Shown piece by piece: positions 1-10,127 of a stretch of DNA of 64,000 nucleotides. Position numbers and translations under genes: made by a program. This stretch comes from Hyphomicrobiales bacterium (GTDB lineage Bacteria; Pseudomonadota; Alphaproteobacteria; Rhizobiales; Rhizobiaceae). The notes beneath the pieces are model-generated. The model searched no databases. It was not told the DNA's origin and was given only the letters and a program-made list of their open reading frames with translations. Positions within the stretch are counted from its first letter, which is position 1. Each line of letters opens with the position of its first letter. The stretch spans positions 62,001 to 126,000 of the forward strand of contig UEIJ01000020.1 of the NCBI GenBank assembly GCA_900470195.1, written 5' to 3'.

Positions 1-812
1 GGCACATCCTCAAGTTTCACACGCACCGGCACGCGTTGCGCAAGCCGGACCCAGTTGAACGTTGGCGAAACATTCGCTAGCAAGCTGGATGAATCGCTCC
101 GCTCGCGATCCTCAATTCCTCCAGCAATACCTTCGACCTCCCCTTTAAGCTGAACCTTGCTGCCCATGATATCGATCACGACCGGATCGCCGACCTGGAT
201 ACGTTCAAGCTTGTTTTCCTCGAAGTAACCAGACACGTAGTAGGAATCCGTATCAACAAGGGCAGTCACAGCCGACCCGGCTGAAACGTAGTCACCCGGC
301 TGAAGCGAGAAGTTGGTCACCACACCGTTTACGGGAGCTTTCACCGACGAGCGGTCCAGATTGAGCGCAGCGAGATCCCGATCCAGTTGCGCCTGGCGAT
401 AAGCAGCCTCTGCCTGCTGGGCCGTCGTTTCAATCTGCTCCAGTTTCTGGCGCGTCACGGTCGTATCGTTAAGCTGGCGATAGCGGACCAGATCGCGGTT
501 AGCCATGTCCAGCGCCGCCTTGCTGCTATCAACCTTGGCTTCTGCCGTTTGCAGGGCGAGTTTGTAACGGGCCTGATCAATGCGGAAGATCACATCGCCG
601 CGGTGGACTGCCTCGTTATCATGGACAAGCACTTCGCCTACCAGTCCTGAAACGTCCGGCGCGACACGCACAACATCTGCACGGATCTTGCCGTCACGGG
701 TCCAAGGCGCGTTCATGTAGTAGTCCCATAAATGCCAGCCAAGAAGTCCTGCCATCGTGACCATGATGACGGTTACAAAGACACGGCCTGAATGTGCAAA
801 GAGCTTTTTCAT
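1..812 (-). CDS. HlyD-family membrane fusion protein of an efflux pump (3' end outside window)
   Basis: This is the periplasmic adaptor of a proton-driven efflux pump, probably for aromatic carboxylic acids, as in AaeA/EmrA. The first 270 codons are visible and the C-terminus lies beyond base 1. A single N-terminal membrane anchor (about residues 8-25) is followed by the paired biotinyl-lipoyl halves typical of the family (APDVSGLVGEVLVHDNEAV early, SVKAPVNGVVTNFSLQPGDYV later) around a coiled-coil hairpin rich in Ala and Gln. The ATG at 812 overlaps the stop of the DUF1656 gene by 4 bp (ATGA), so the two are translationally coupled. The MFP-DUF1656-FUSC trio is the AaeA-AaeX-AaeB arrangement. 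The substrate is inferred. Confidence 0.88.
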   Translation of the reverse strand, partial: MKKLFAHSGRVFVTVIMVTMAGLLGWHLWDYYMNAPWTRDGKIRADVVRVAPDVSGLVGEVLVHDNEAVHRGDVIFRIDQARYKLALQTAEAKVDSSKAALDMANRDLVRYRQLNDTTVTRQKLEQIETTAQQAEAAYRQAQLDRDLAALNLDRSSVKAPVNGVVTNFSLQPGDYVSAGSAVTALVDTDSYYVSGYFEENKLERIQVGDPVVIDIMGSKVQLKGEVEGIAGGIEDRERSDSSSLLANVSPTFNWVRLAQRVPVRVKLEDV

Positions 813-1021
813 AGCGGTATTCCATTGAGAATAACGGCTGCTGAGCCGAGAATGCAAAAATACATGGCAGCATCGAACAAAGGCCGGTGCCATACGAAAC
901 GATAGAAGCGGGCGCGCGCCAAAAGGCGTTGCATAACCGTGTTTGCGAAATACGCTCCGAGCGCCAGCACGCCGAGGGTCGGAATGTAAATTCCGTAAAT
1001 GTCGAGTTCAGGTTGCATCAC
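809..1021 (-). CDS. DUF1656 (AaeX-like) small inner-membrane protein
   Basis: This 70-residue protein has two predicted membrane segments (about 11-30 and 47-66), the usual size and layout of DUF1656/AaeX. It sits between the FUSC-type transporter and the membrane fusion protein, overlapping the latter by 4 bp and starting 16 bp after the former. Members of this family nearly always occur in such operons, and their precise role in the pump is unknown. The start ATG-ATG at 1021 gives the full family length. Confidence 0.85.
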   Translation of the reverse strand: MMQPELDIYGIYIPTLGVLALGAYFANTVMQRLLARARFYRFVWHRPLFDAAMYFCILGSAAVILNGIPL

Positions 1022-1037
1022 AGATCACATTGTTGTT

Positions 1038-3212
1038 CTAGGCTGCTTGTGGGAGTTCCATCAGCGGACGCGGCGGCAAGGCAAAAGGTGGCGCCTTTGG
1101 GAAAAGGTTGAAGCGTAGGGCGACCAGCGCCATTCTTGTACGTTTAGCTATTGCCGGTGATCCGCTCTCAATAATGGTAGTGATCGCCTTATCGATGGAC
1201 GCGAGCAGATTTCTGTCGATTTCACCAGCCTCCTGCGGCCTGCTGGCCAAGGCGCGGTAATGCGCGCCGACACCATCCAGAACTGCATCGACAGCCGACC
1301 GACAGTTTTCGGGCAGTTTGGAACGATATTGCTGAAGATCGATTGTGTTCATACCATTTCGCAGGTCGCGCAGCAGATCGACCTTCGCGACATCCGACGC
1401 CGCAACCAGCGCCAGACGTGGCGTCATCATGCCGATGCGGTCGATCATGCGAAGCAGCAGGCGGTTCATGCGCTGGCGGCGGTGTCGCCCAGGGCGACGC
1501 TCAGCAGCAAGCGCGATGTCGTTCCAGCCTGCCTTGATCAGGCGGCGGACGCTCCATTCCGCGCCTACCGATCGTACAATTGAGGTCACCACGGCAGCTA
1601 TAACGATCCCGAGAACCGTGGCCAGATTGGCATTGGCAAAGCTCACAAAATCGTGGGTCAGATGGCCCTGCAGCATGAGCATGTTCGGCAAATTTACGCA
1701 AAGAACCATTCCCAGCAGGAATTGCGAAGGTATCGCAAGCAGGAGACCTGCCGGGATGAGGAAAAGCCCCAGAACCAGGACCAGGGGGAAGAAGCCATCC
1801 ACGAGCGGCAGCAGCGCGAATTCAAAGATGAACGCCGCCACTATAACGATCAAAAGCAGCCAGTTGAACTTGCGCATGACGGGGACCGGATCGTCCATGG
1901 TTGCGAAGATACAGCAGAAGATGCCAGCCATCATGGCTGCTGCGCTGCCCTGCGACCAGCCGCTTGCGATCCAGAAGGCGGTTGCCACGCAAGTTGCCAG
2001 AAAGGCAGAAAAGCCGGACAGAAATGCCATGCCATAGTCACGATGCATGGGGCGAGCTTTCAAATGGGCGTCATAACGGCGCCACCGCAACGAATGCCGT
2101 GAACCGGACAGGATATCCTGGCGCAACGTGATGCAATCGCTCCATATCTGGACCAGATCGCGAACGCGCGCAGCTACGTTGAAAGGCAGCAATTCACCCC
2201 AACTCGTCGCGTCCTTCCCGTGGCGATCGATTTCTTCAATCAGTCGCAAAAGAACAGTACGGCGTTCATCCGTCAGGTTCTCGCCGCTTTCTATCCAGTC
2301 GCAAGCTTCGTCCAGAAGCTTCTGCACCGCCGGATGCCAGGGCTGTTCGTCTTCGCCCGGCTTAAGCGCCAGGACATCGTGCAAGCTTGATATGATCGGC
2401 AGCACAGCCACCATACGTTGCTGCAACACGTGAAGCAGCCTGCCGACGTTCCTTATTGACGAGGTGTCATACGCTACATGCGTAGTCAGGTTGCGCAGCT
2501 CCAGCGCGTCGGCTGCGAGGCGCTGACGATCCCGAAGGAACTCGGGTGTCGCACCTTCTCCCCGCATGCTGGCCAGCGCGAGCTTTGAGCCATCACGCAG
2601 CCAGTTATCAATACGGCTGACAAGCACCGGACCGCTGTGCCGCGGGAAAACGAGGCGATTGACAACAGCGGCACAAATAATACCGATCGCGATTTCTTCC
2701 ACACGCCCTACGGCATAGTCAAATGTCGTTTCCGGTGCAGAAACAACAGCAAAACTGGCAATTGCCACCGTATAACCGGCAAGCATGAACAGATAGCTGC
2801 GTGGCGTGCCGTCAAGCAAGCTGACTGCAAGGCAAAGACCCATCCAGAGCCCGATGGCCATGGTGAGAATTTCAGGCGAATTGACCAGATGCGGCACAAA
2901 TAAAATGGTCACGGCCCCCCCGATGATCGTTCCAACGAGGCGGTAGAACCCTTTCGACGTTGTGGCTCCGGACAACGGGTGCGCAACGATATAGACGGCT
3001 GCTATCGACCAGTAGGGATTGGGCAGATTGGCCATCAAGCCGATCCACAGCGCAAGCATGCCCGCAGCGAAAGTCTTCAATGAAAAGACGACATCCCAAA
3101 ATTTAGGGGTTGTTTCGGCTGGTTTCGTCATGGCTTGTGGGGGTACCGGTTGAACGCGTTGCATCTTTCCGGTCAGACGGCCGACAGAAAGACTATATTT
3201 GAAATTTCTCAT
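1038..3212 (-). CDS. FUSC-family inner-membrane efflux transporter (AaeB-like)
   Basis: This is probably the inner-membrane pump of an aromatic-acid or hydrophobic-compound efflux system. The 724-residue protein has two clusters of membrane helices (about 50-190 and 390-545), separated and followed by long soluble regions. That is the duplicated FUSC architecture of AaeB/YhcP (usually 650-720 aa). The N-terminal bundle begins near FWDVVFSLKTFAAGMLALW. The start is uncertain: ATG 3212 overlaps the marR-like stop by 20 bp and could be translationally coupled, while 3164 and 3131 are in-frame alternatives without clear Shine-Dalgarno sequences. It is the first pump gene after the regulator, so the four genes read as one operon. 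Confidence 0.85.
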   Translation of the reverse strand: MRNFKYSLSVGRLTGKMQRVQPVPPQAMTKPAETTPKFWDVVFSLKTFAAGMLALWIGLMANLPNPYWSIAAVYIVAHPLSGATTSKGFYRLVGTIIGGAVTILFVPHLVNSPEILTMAIGLWMGLCLAVSLLDGTPRSYLFMLAGYTVAIASFAVVSAPETTFDYAVGRVEEIAIGIICAAVVNRLVFPRHSGPVLVSRIDNWLRDGSKLALASMRGEGATPEFLRDRQRLAADALELRNLTTHVAYDTSSIRNVGRLLHVLQQRMVAVLPIISSLHDVLALKPGEDEQPWHPAVQKLLDEACDWIESGENLTDERRTVLLRLIEEIDRHGKDATSWGELLPFNVAARVRDLVQIWSDCITLRQDILSGSRHSLRWRRYDAHLKARPMHRDYGMAFLSGFSAFLATCVATAFWIASGWSQGSAAAMMAGIFCCIFATMDDPVPVMRKFNWLLLIVIVAAFIFEFALLPLVDGFFPLVLVLGLFLIPAGLLLAIPSQFLLGMVLCVNLPNMLMLQGHLTHDFVSFANANLATVLGIVIAAVVTSIVRSVGAEWSVRRLIKAGWNDIALAAERRPGRHRRQRMNRLLLRMIDRIGMMTPRLALVAASDVAKVDLLRDLRNGMNTIDLQQYRSKLPENCRSAVDAVLDGVGAHYRALASRPQEAGEIDRNLLASIDKAITTIIESGSPAIAKRTRMALVALRFNLFPKAPPFALPPRPLMELPQAA

Positions 3213-3621
3213 TCAGCTTGCGCAAGACTTCCATGGCGACATCGACCGCATCGGAATCGAAATCACCGAGGAAAAGAGCGCGAAGACGGGCAGCTGACTT
3301 TTCCACCTTGGCGGCAAGCGCGCGACCGTCCTCTGTCAGTTGAATAAGCTTGACGCGACGATCGGCATCATCGCCAATCCGCTGGATAAGGCCGTCCTTT
3401 TCCAACTCGTCGACGACCCGGACAATCGTTGCCCCCTCGATACCGACCCTTTCGGCCAGCACACCTTGGGGGACACGATCTCCGTGCCGCAAGAGGGTCA
3501 TCAGCGGTATGGCTTTCGCGTCGGAAAGACCATGTTCCGCCATCGCCGCATCGAAGGCTTTCCGCCATCCTCTGGCAGTACTCGCAAGAAGCGGTGCGAA
3601 TTCGACCCACGCTTGTTTCAT
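3193..3621 (-). CDS. MarR-family transcriptional regulator
   Basis: A 142-residue winged-helix regulator, usual length for MarR. The HTH (about 50-75, VLAERVGIEGATIVRVVDEL) and the wing with the conserved D-x-R-x4-L pattern (DDADRRVKLIQLTEDGRAL) are clear. The start at 3621 gives MKQAWVEFAPLL; an upstream in-frame ATG (3684) would add residues unlike the family. It is the first gene of the efflux operon and its stop overlaps the FUSC gene's start, so it very likely represses its own operon and responds to the exported compound. The AT-rich stretch 3622-3700 probably holds promoter and operator, but I found no convincing perfect palindrome. Confidence 0.85.
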   Translation of the reverse strand: MKQAWVEFAPLLASTARGWRKAFDAAMAEHGLSDAKAIPLMTLLRHGDRVPQGVLAERVGIEGATIVRVVDELEKDGLIQRIGDDADRRVKLIQLTEDGRALAAKVEKSAARLRALFLGDFDSDAVDVAMEVLRKLNEKFQI

Positions 3622-3795
3622 CACATCAATTCCATTCAAATAGATAGCTTCATACCTATATGGATACAATCTAGTTAAATGCAACTTGCATAATATTTCC
3701 CATCAATTGTTTGTGTAGGAATGCTCATCAGTTGCCTCATGTTGCGTCGCCAAAGCGCTTGACCGCCGCCCCTGCCCTCTGCCATCGATGGTGAC

Positions 3796-4542
3796 ATGCG
3801 CGCAAATTACAAAATGCAGAGACTATACGTTGAAAACGACCTCCAGTCTGGCAGCCAGATCGAGGTCGCCTCGCAGGCCGCACATTATCTTACCCATGTC
3901 CTGCGATTGAGGGACGGCGATGAAATTCTTGCCTTCAACGGGCGTGACGGTGAATGGAAATCACGGCTGAAGCCGGAGGGTAAAAAACGACTTTTCCTTG
4001 AACCCTTCGAGCAGACGCGGCCGCAGCCTCCAGCAAGTGACCTGATTTATTGCTTCGCCCCGCTGAAACAGGGACGGCTGGACTATATGGTGCAGAAGGC
4101 GGTGGAGATGGGTGCGGGCGTTCTGCAACCCGTCATCACACAGCATACGCAGGTGCCGAAACTCGGAACGGACCGCATCAAGGCTAATGCAATTGAAGCG
4201 GCGGAACAGTGCGGCGTTCTTTCCCTGCCTGAATGCCGCGAGGCCATCCGCTTTGACCGATTGATCGACCAGTGGGATGAAACCCGGCGCCTCATCTTCT
4301 GCGACGAAGGTCACGAATCGGACGATCCACTGACTATCCTGCAGGGGATAACACCGGGTCCTGTCGCATTGCTGATCGGCCCGGAAGGCGGGTTTTCAGA
4401 AAGCGAGCGCCAGACGCTCCGAAAGCTCCCGTTCGTAACGGCTATTCCGCTTGGCCCGCGAATCCTGCGCGCCGATACTGCTGCCGTCGCAGCCATGGCT
4501 TTGGTGCAATCTGTGCTCGGGGACTGGCGGAATGCAGGATGA
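3796..4542 (+). CDS. rsmE: 16S rRNA (uracil-1498-N3)-methyltransferase RsmE
   Basis: This SAM-dependent SPOUT methyltransferase modifies U1498 in the decoding centre of 16S rRNA. At 248 residues it is the usual family length. It shows the N-terminal PUA-like domain ([21 protein letters not shown]) and the C-terminal SPOUT knot signatures [14 protein letters not shown] and [20 protein letters not shown], which form the SAM pocket. ATG 3814 (MQRLYVEND) is an alternative start. Its downstream neighbour is gshA on the same strand, 98 bp away. Confidence 0.95.
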   Translation: MRANYKMQRLYVENDLQSGSQIEVASQAAHYLTHVLRLRDGDEILAFNGRDGEWKSRLKPEGKKRLFLEPFEQTRPQPPASDLIYCFAPLKQGRLDYMVQKAVEMGAGVLQPVITQHTQVPKLGTDRIKANAIEAAEQCGVLSLPECREAIRFDRLIDQWDETRRLIFCDEGHESDDPLTILQGITPGPVALLIGPEGGFSESERQTLRKLPFVTAIPLGPRILRADTAAVAAMALVQSVLGDWRNAG

Positions 4543-4640
4543 CGTTCTCGAAATCTGATGTTCAATGGAATTGACTTGCGTGATTTGACAAATTTGTCCA
4601 ATCACGCTGAAACGCGAAAAATCGACTAGGGACACACTGC

Positions 4641-6014
4641 ATGGCGCGCGATACGACGGACGAAACGGCACTGACGGGCGTTGAACAACTGGCGGGTTAT
4701 CTGGCTGGCGGATGCAAGCCCAAGGACGCCTGGCGTATCGGCACCGAGCATGAAAAATTTCCATTCTATACAGCCGATAACAGTCCCGTCCCCTACGAGG
4801 GACCGCGCGGCATCAAAGCAATACTAGAAGGCATGCAGGCCAAGCTTGGCTGGGAGCCCATCGTCGATGAAGGCAATATCATCGGGCTGGTGGAACCAAC
4901 CGGACAGGGTGCGATTTCGCTTGAGCCTGGTGGACAGTTCGAGCTTTCCGGAGCGCCGCTTTCGACCATCCACCAGACATGTCGCGAGGTGAATGCGCAT
5001 CTGTCCCAGGTTCGCGAAATCGCGGAGCCACTGGGCATCCGCTTCTTAGGCGTTGGCGGCAGTCCGAAATGGACTCTGGCCGAAACCCCCGTCATGCCGA
5101 AATCGCGCTACAAGATCATGACCAACTACATGCCGAAAGTGGGGCATGAAGGTCTGGACATGATGTACCGCACATCGACCATTCAGGTAAATCTGGACTT
5201 CAGCTCTGAACGGGACATGCGCCGCAAGATGCAGGTTTCGATGAAACTGCAATCTGTGGCAACGGCACTTTTCGCCAGTTCTCCCTTCACGGAAGGCAAG
5301 CCGAACCGCCTGCTGTCCTGGCGTTCGAATATCTGGCGCGATACCGACAATCAGCGCTCGGGCGTTCTGCCTTTCGTCTTCTCGGAGAACTTTGGTTTTG
5401 CCGACTATGTCGAATGGGCACTCGATGTCCCGATGTATTTCATCCTGCGCGACGGTCATTATCACGACTGCACTCATGTCACCTTCCGCCAGTTCATGAA
5501 TGGTGCGCTGAAAGGCGAAGTAAGTGATCCGCTTCCCAATATGGGCGACTGGACCAATCATCTTTCGACTCTTTTCCCAGAAGTGCGCCTGAAACGCTTC
5601 CTTGAGATGCGAGGGGCCGATGGTGGCCCATGGCGCCGCATCTGCGCGCTTCCGGCTTATTGGGTCGGCCTGCTTTACGACGAAGAGGCTTTGACAGCGG
5701 CTGAGCTTCTCACCAAGGATTGGACCTATGAAGAGGTACTAGCACTTCGCAACGACGTTCCGGCCAAGGCGTTGAACACGACCTTCCGCGGCAAGCCGCT
5801 GGAACAGATTGCGCGCGAAACTCTGAAAATCTCCAGACTCGGACTTTTGAACCGCAATAAGCTTAACAGCGAAGGCCATGACGAAACGCATTTCCTCGCA
5901 CCACTTGAGGAAATCGTTGCGGCAGGCGTCACGGATGCTGAGCGTATGCTGAAGGCATATAACAGTGTGTGGGCAGGATCGGTCGACCCAATCTTTCTGG
6001 AATATGCCTATTGA
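4641..6014 (+). CDS. gshA: Glutamate--cysteine ligase, plant/proteobacterial type
   Basis: This enzyme catalyses the ATP-dependent first step of glutathione synthesis, joining Glu and Cys into gamma-glutamylcysteine in the cytoplasm. The 457-residue length and the motifs GTEHEKF, GNIIGLVEPTGQGAISLEPGGQFELSGAP and YMPKVGHEGLDMMYRTSTIQVNLDF mark the plant-type class found in rhizobia and Brucella rather than the E. coli type. AGGGA lies about 10 bp before the ATG. The gene ends just before a strong hairpin terminator that it shares with the convergent L,D-transpeptidase gene. Confidence 0.96.
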   Translation: MARDTTDETALTGVEQLAGYLAGGCKPKDAWRIGTEHEKFPFYTADNSPVPYEGPRGIKAILEGMQAKLGWEPIVDEGNIIGLVEPTGQGAISLEPGGQFELSGAPLSTIHQTCREVNAHLSQVREIAEPLGIRFLGVGGSPKWTLAETPVMPKSRYKIMTNYMPKVGHEGLDMMYRTSTIQVNLDFSSERDMRRKMQVSMKLQSVATALFASSPFTEGKPNRLLSWRSNIWRDTDNQRSGVLPFVFSENFGFADYVEWALDVPMYFILRDGHYHDCTHVTFRQFMNGALKGEVSDPLPNMGDWTNHLSTLFPEVRLKRFLEMRGADGGPWRRICALPAYWVGLLYDEEALTAAELLTKDWTYEEVLALRNDVPAKALNTTFRGKPLEQIARETLKISRLGLLNRNKLNSEGHDETHFLAPLEEIVAAGVTDAERMLKAYNSVWAGSVDPIFLEYAY

Positions 6015-6037
6015 GCATCGAGTTATAAAACATATCG

Positions 6038-6072
6038 AACAAAAAGGGCGCGTTATCCGCGCCCTTTTTGTT
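6038..6072. terminator. Bidirectional intrinsic terminator between gshA and the L,D-transpeptidase gene
   Basis: A 15-bp inverted repeat (AACAAAAAGGGCGCG, five-base loop, then its complement) has an A-tract on one side and a T-tract on the other. It can terminate transcription from both convergent genes. Confidence 0.9.
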
Positions 6073-6076
6073 TTGC

Positions 6077-6826
6077 TCAGCTTGTGACCTGCTGGCCCTT
6101 GGTCGGATCGGGGATCACGACAATCGTGCTGCCATCGCGCACATTATTGTAAAGATCGATCACGTCCTGATTGAGCATACGGATACATCCCGAGGATACG
6201 GCCTTGCCGATACTCCAGGCTTCCGGCGACCCGTGAATGCGATAAAGCGTATCGCGCCCATCCTTGTGAATGTACATCGCTCGCGCGCCGAGCGGGTTCT
6301 TGATCCCCGGAGGCATTCCGCCATTGGCGATGCTGTAAGGCTCCAGCGCGGGTTGACGCGCGACCATCTCGTCGGGCGGCGTCCAGCGGGGCCATTGACG
6401 TTTATAGGCAATCTTTGCGCGTCCGGCCCATGCAAAACCATCGCGCCCGACACCGATGCCGTATCGCATGGCCCGTCCGTTGCCGAGCACGTGGTAAAGA
6501 TACTTGTTCGGCGTATCGACGATGACGGTGCCTTTCACTTCATCTGTCGGATAGTCAACTTCCTGCCGCCAGAATTTGGGATCAACCTTGCTTGTGTCGA
6601 CCGCCGGGATCGGGAACTGTTCGTCAGGCAATGCCTGGTACATCAGCGGCACGGGACGCGACGGCGCAGACGGACCCGGCTTTTTAACCGGCTGAGACGG
6701 CTGGGGCACAGTCGAAACACAGCCCGACAACGCAATCGAGCTTGCCCCTATAAGAAAACCGCGACGGTTGAAACTAGTCTTCGCAAAGCCGTTTGTGGGG
6801 TGGTTCTGGGTTTTTCTACGCGACAT
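6077..6826 (-). CDS. L,D-transpeptidase (YkuD domain), Tat-exported probable lipoprotein
   Basis: This cell-wall enzyme probably makes 3-3 peptidoglycan cross-links or anchors proteins to peptidoglycan in the periplasm. The 249-residue protein begins with a twin-arginine signal (NRRGFLIGASSIALSGC) ending in a lipobox-like LSGC. A Pro-rich linker follows, then a YkuD domain from about residue 95. The catalytic signature is HGSPEAWSIGKAVSSGCIRM, with His and the nucleophilic Cys in the usual S-x-GC-x-R context. Several paralogues are normal in Brucella relatives. The combined Tat and lipobox features suggest membrane anchoring, which is inference. Confidence 0.92.
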   Translation of the reverse strand: MSRRKTQNHPTNGFAKTSFNRRGFLIGASSIALSGCVSTVPQPSQPVKKPGPSAPSRPVPLMYQALPDEQFPIPAVDTSKVDPKFWRQEVDYPTDEVKGTVIVDTPNKYLYHVLGNGRAMRYGIGVGRDGFAWAGRAKIAYKRQWPRWTPPDEMVARQPALEPYSIANGGMPPGIKNPLGARAMYIHKDGRDTLYRIHGSPEAWSIGKAVSSGCIRMLNQDVIDLYNNVRDGSTIVVIPDPTKGQQVTS

Positions 6827-6936
6827 CCTGAATCTCTAACAATGGCAGATGCGCGAGAAAAAGGAGGTCAAGCTTAAGTCAGCCTTAAGGCCAGACGATC
6901 TCAGCAGAAATGGCAAAACACCGCGACTGACTGTTG

Positions 6937-8526
6937 CTAAAACAACGATCCCTGGTTGCCGGAACGGGGCGATGCCGACTTTTTGGTTTGGGGAGACTTC
7001 GCAGGTTCACCTTCTTCGTCGTGGTGCGCCACGACCGCCACGTCACCATCGCGAAACCGGACGGACAATGTGTCACCGGCCGACACAGATGCAGCCTGCT
7101 TTACCGGTTTACCTTGTGCATCGAAGACAACCGCAAAACCGCGCTCCAGCACGCTTTCATAAGAAAGTGTGCGCATGAGACGTTCCAGTTCCTGTCCGCG
7201 CCGTTTGGCCCTTTCAATGAGAAGCCGCACCGCCTGGTCGCGACGGCGGTCCAGCTGTTCTATCGAAATAGCCGTGAGCTTCATACGTCGCAATACAGGC
7301 TCAGCCGAAAGACGATTTGACCGATGTGCGAAAGCAGTCCGCCGTTCTCGCAGAAATGCCTCAAGCGCGCGGGGCAACCTCTGCCCAAGCACGGAAACCC
7401 CACGTTCCAGTTCAGTAAACCGCCGCTGGAGGAGACGTGGCGATAACTGTCGCGCGTGGCCTTCAAAGTGCACCCGTTTCTTTTGCGTATTGACGAACAG
7501 GGCTCGCGTGAGGCGTGAGGCTGCTTCATCAAAACGGCGACGCGGCAAAGCCAGCAACTGGTCAGCCGATGGAAGCGCGCGCGCCGCCGAACGGTGGGCT
7601 TGCCGTTTCAGATCGATAAAGCGGGATATGGCCGAGGAAAGCCGTGCGGATTGCCCGGCCAGAGCTGCCAGCAGGTCGGCCTTTACCGGTACCGCCATTT
7701 CCGCCGCACCTGTCGGCGTGGGAGCGCGGATGTCGGCTGCAAGATCGATCAGGGTCCAGTCGGTTTCGTGACCGACAGCCGAAATCACCGGTATATGGGA
7801 TGCGGCAACTGCGCGTACGACTATTTCGTCATTGAAGCCCCAAAGGTCTTCCAGACTGCCGCCGCCGCGCGCCACGATGAGCACGTCCGGCCGCGGAATT
7901 GCCCCGTCTTCAGGCAGAGCATTGAAACCATCCACAGCGGCGGCCACTTCGGGTCCGCTTGTTTCGCCCTGCACACGCACGGGCCAGACAATGACGTGCA
8001 GCGGGTAGCGGTCTGCGATCCGGTGAATAATATCGCGAATAACCGCTCCAGTTGGGGAGGTCACCACCCCGATTACACGAGGCATGAAGGGCAGGAGTTG
8101 TTTGACGGCAGGATCGAACAGGCCTTCCGACGCCAATCGTCGCTTCCGGTCCTCCAGAAGCGCCATCAGTGCCCCCGCACCGGCAGGCTCCATCTGTTCG
8201 ATGACAATCTGATATTTCGACGAACCCGGATAGGTCGTGAGCTTGCCCGTGGCAATGACCTCCATCCCTTCTTCGGGACGGAATCGCAACCGACTCATCG
8301 AGCCGCGCCAGATTACGGCTTCAAGCCGCGAACGATCATCTTTCAAGGCGAAATAGGCATGTCCTGACGAATGCGGACCACGATAACCCGAAATTTCGCC
8401 ACGCACGCGCACATGCCCGAACACGTCCTCGACCGTGCGCTTCAACGCGCCGGAAATTTCGGAAACGCTATACTCGGCGACATTAGACGATGCGCCGGTA
8501 AAACTCGAATCGGAACCCATGCTCAT
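6937..8526 (-). CDS. xseA: Exodeoxyribonuclease VII large subunit
   Basis: This is the catalytic large subunit of exonuclease VII, which degrades single-stranded DNA bidirectionally during repair together with XseB. The 529-residue protein has the N-terminal OB fold ([40 protein letters not shown]) and the catalytic domain signatures [29 protein letters not shown] and [13 protein letters not shown]. Helical coiled-coil and basic segments follow (about 290-440). The C-terminal acidic/Lys tail is somewhat longer than in E. coli (456 aa), as is common in Hyphomicrobiales. ATG 8520 is an alternative start. xseB is not adjacent. A GCATGGCT hairpin lies just upstream (8549-8572). Confidence 0.95.
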   Translation of the reverse strand: MSMGSDSSFTGASSNVAEYSVSEISGALKRTVEDVFGHVRVRGEISGYRGPHSSGHAYFALKDDRSRLEAVIWRGSMSRLRFRPEEGMEVIATGKLTTYPGSSKYQIVIEQMEPAGAGALMALLEDRKRRLASEGLFDPAVKQLLPFMPRVIGVVTSPTGAVIRDIIHRIADRYPLHVIVWPVRVQGETSGPEVAAAVDGFNALPEDGAIPRPDVLIVARGGGSLEDLWGFNDEIVVRAVAASHIPVISAVGHETDWTLIDLAADIRAPTPTGAAEMAVPVKADLLAALAGQSARLSSAISRFIDLKRQAHRSAARALPSADQLLALPRRRFDEAASRLTRALFVNTQKKRVHFEGHARQLSPRLLQRRFTELERGVSVLGQRLPRALEAFLRERRTAFAHRSNRLSAEPVLRRMKLTAISIEQLDRRRDQAVRLLIERAKRRGQELERLMRTLSYESVLERGFAVVFDAQGKPVKQAASVSAGDTLSVRFRDGDVAVVAHHDEEGEPAKSPQTKKSASPRSGNQGSLF

Positions 8527-8588
8527 CCCATCATAGGCAACCAGGTGGCATGGCTGGTCAAGGAGCCATGCAGCGATTTACTGCTTCA

Positions 8589-9545
8589 TCACCAGCCTGG
8601 CAGCAATTCGTTGGCTCGTACCCTCCTCGTACGAACCGCCGGAAACGGCGAAATTTCCGCCGAAGCCATCGCGCCGGGCTGCGGTGATGATATATTGTCT
8701 AGACTTTCAATGATGTGCTGCGCAAGTGCATCTACGACAGCGTTTTGTTTTGTGTGGCCGCGCATGATGCCAATGCCGAATTCTGGCAACATTCCGAAGC
8801 CGTCAGCTTCGCCGAGAACACGCATACCGGGGCGGAGCGCGCACTCCGGAAGCACCGAAACCGCAAGCCCGGAAAGAACCGCCGCCGCCAGTACTGTCGC
8901 AGACCAACTCGTGATTATGATGCGGTAATCACGCCGAGCCGCTTCCAGCACGTTTATAGCAGCATGACGCCAGATGCAGGTTGGACGCCCGACAGCCAGC
9001 GGCAATACGGCTTCTTCATGCACCGCGTGGTTGGCGGACGCAACCCAAAGCAAGGGCTCCGTGCGAACCACTTCGGACCGGCGTTTGTCATCGCACTGAG
9101 TCACAAGCGCAATATCCAGCGTTCCGCGGCGAATCATTTCGTCCAGATTGACGGTCGGTTCGCACACGACTGACAGTTCCACGCGGGGGTTTGATCGTGC
9201 AAATCGAGCCATGATCTCCGGCAGGAAGCGATCGGCATAATCGTCCGGTGTGCCGATGCGAACGTGACCTTCCAGTTGAGTATCATCGAATGCCGCGATG
9301 GTTTCACCATTGAGCTGCATCATGCGGCGCGCATAAAGCAATAGCCGCTCGCCTTCCTCGGTAAGACGATTGGTCCGTCCGTCGCGCTCGAACAAGGGCT
9401 TGCCGATACGCTCTTCCAGACGGCGCATCTGCATGGATACAGCCGACTGCGTCTTGAAGACAGCGTCTGCGGCACGCGTAAAACTGCCCGTATCCGCGAT
9501 GGCTATGAAGGTCTGCAACTGATCGAGATCCAGGGGCGTGCTCAT
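8589..9545 (-). CDS. LysR-family transcriptional regulator
   Basis: A 318-residue LysR regulator. The N-terminal HTH is LDLDQLQTFIAIADTGSFTRAADAVFKTQSAVSMQMRRLE, and a periplasmic-binding-type effector domain starts at about residue 92. The C-terminal 20-25 residues are an extra tail. It is divergent from the DUF1127 gene across 166 bp containing an AT-rich patch with attgttggaa/ttcgttggaa half-sites (about 9585-9620). That spacing suggests auto-regulation or control of the neighbour, but the target and ligand cannot be read from sequence. Confidence 0.88.
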   Translation of the reverse strand: MSTPLDLDQLQTFIAIADTGSFTRAADAVFKTQSAVSMQMRRLEERIGKPLFERDGRTNRLTEEGERLLLYARRMMQLNGETIAAFDDTQLEGHVRIGTPDDYADRFLPEIMARFARSNPRVELSVVCEPTVNLDEMIRRGTLDIALVTQCDDKRRSEVVRTEPLLWVASANHAVHEEAVLPLAVGRPTCIWRHAAINVLEAARRDYRIIITSWSATVLAAAVLSGLAVSVLPECALRPGMRVLGEADGFGMLPEFGIGIMRGHTKQNAVVDALAQHIIESLDNISSPQPGAMASAEISPFPAVRTRRVRANELLPGW

Positions 9546-9711
9546 TGGCGTGATCCATCACTATTATTGAAGAATGACATTAAAAACATTCGTTGGAACA
9601 ATCAATTCGATTGTTGGATAAAGCCGCCATCGTAAAGGAAAAGGAGCCGCGCAAGCGAATGACCCTGACGATAAGGATCACCTAGCCCCGCTAAATCAAA
9701 GGAGAGCGGAC

Positions 9712-10014
9712 ATGACAGCGACAAGCAAGATAACGACCACGCATTTACCGGCAACGAGCGCATCGACCTCCACGCTCAAGCAAATGGTGAAAGCCGTATT
9801 CGCGTCGATCATGCGTCGCTGGACGTTTTCCAATGGTCGACGGCAACTCCTGAACCTGAGTGATTTTGACGATCACATGCTGCGTGATATCGGGCTGCGT
9901 CGTGAGGATATTTACACGGCGGTCCATTATCGAGGCATAGACGACCCTACCCACGTTCTCCGTGAACTTGCAGATGCACGTCTGCGGATCAAGGCTACAC
10001 GCCAGATTTGCTGA
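9712..10014 (+). CDS. DUF1127 domain small protein
   Basis: A 100-residue protein whose C-terminal half carries the DUF1127/YjiS signature (RRQLLNLSDFDDHMLRDIGLRREDI), an Arg-rich RNA-binding-like module. An unconserved N-terminal extension precedes it. It is preceded by AAAGGAGAG. In Rhodobacter a DUF1127 protein (CcaF1) is co-transcribed with stress-induced CCUCCUCCC-loop RNAs and binds RNA. Here the gene is followed by a hairpin with a CTCCTCC loop (10128-10161), a similar arrangement. The function in this organism is inferred. Confidence 0.85.
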   Translation: MTATSKITTTHLPATSASTSTLKQMVKAVFASIMRRWTFSNGRRQLLNLSDFDDHMLRDIGLRREDIYTAVHYRGIDDPTHVLRELADARLRIKATRQIC

Positions 10015-10127
10015 ACGGACATCCCTGTGGAGTTCGGCAAGGCGTGGCTCTTGTTGAACTCACACAGTCCATATCTGGCAGGCGCCACCTTCACATGCCG
10101 GGTTCCCTCTCGGCCAGCCTGCCCCTT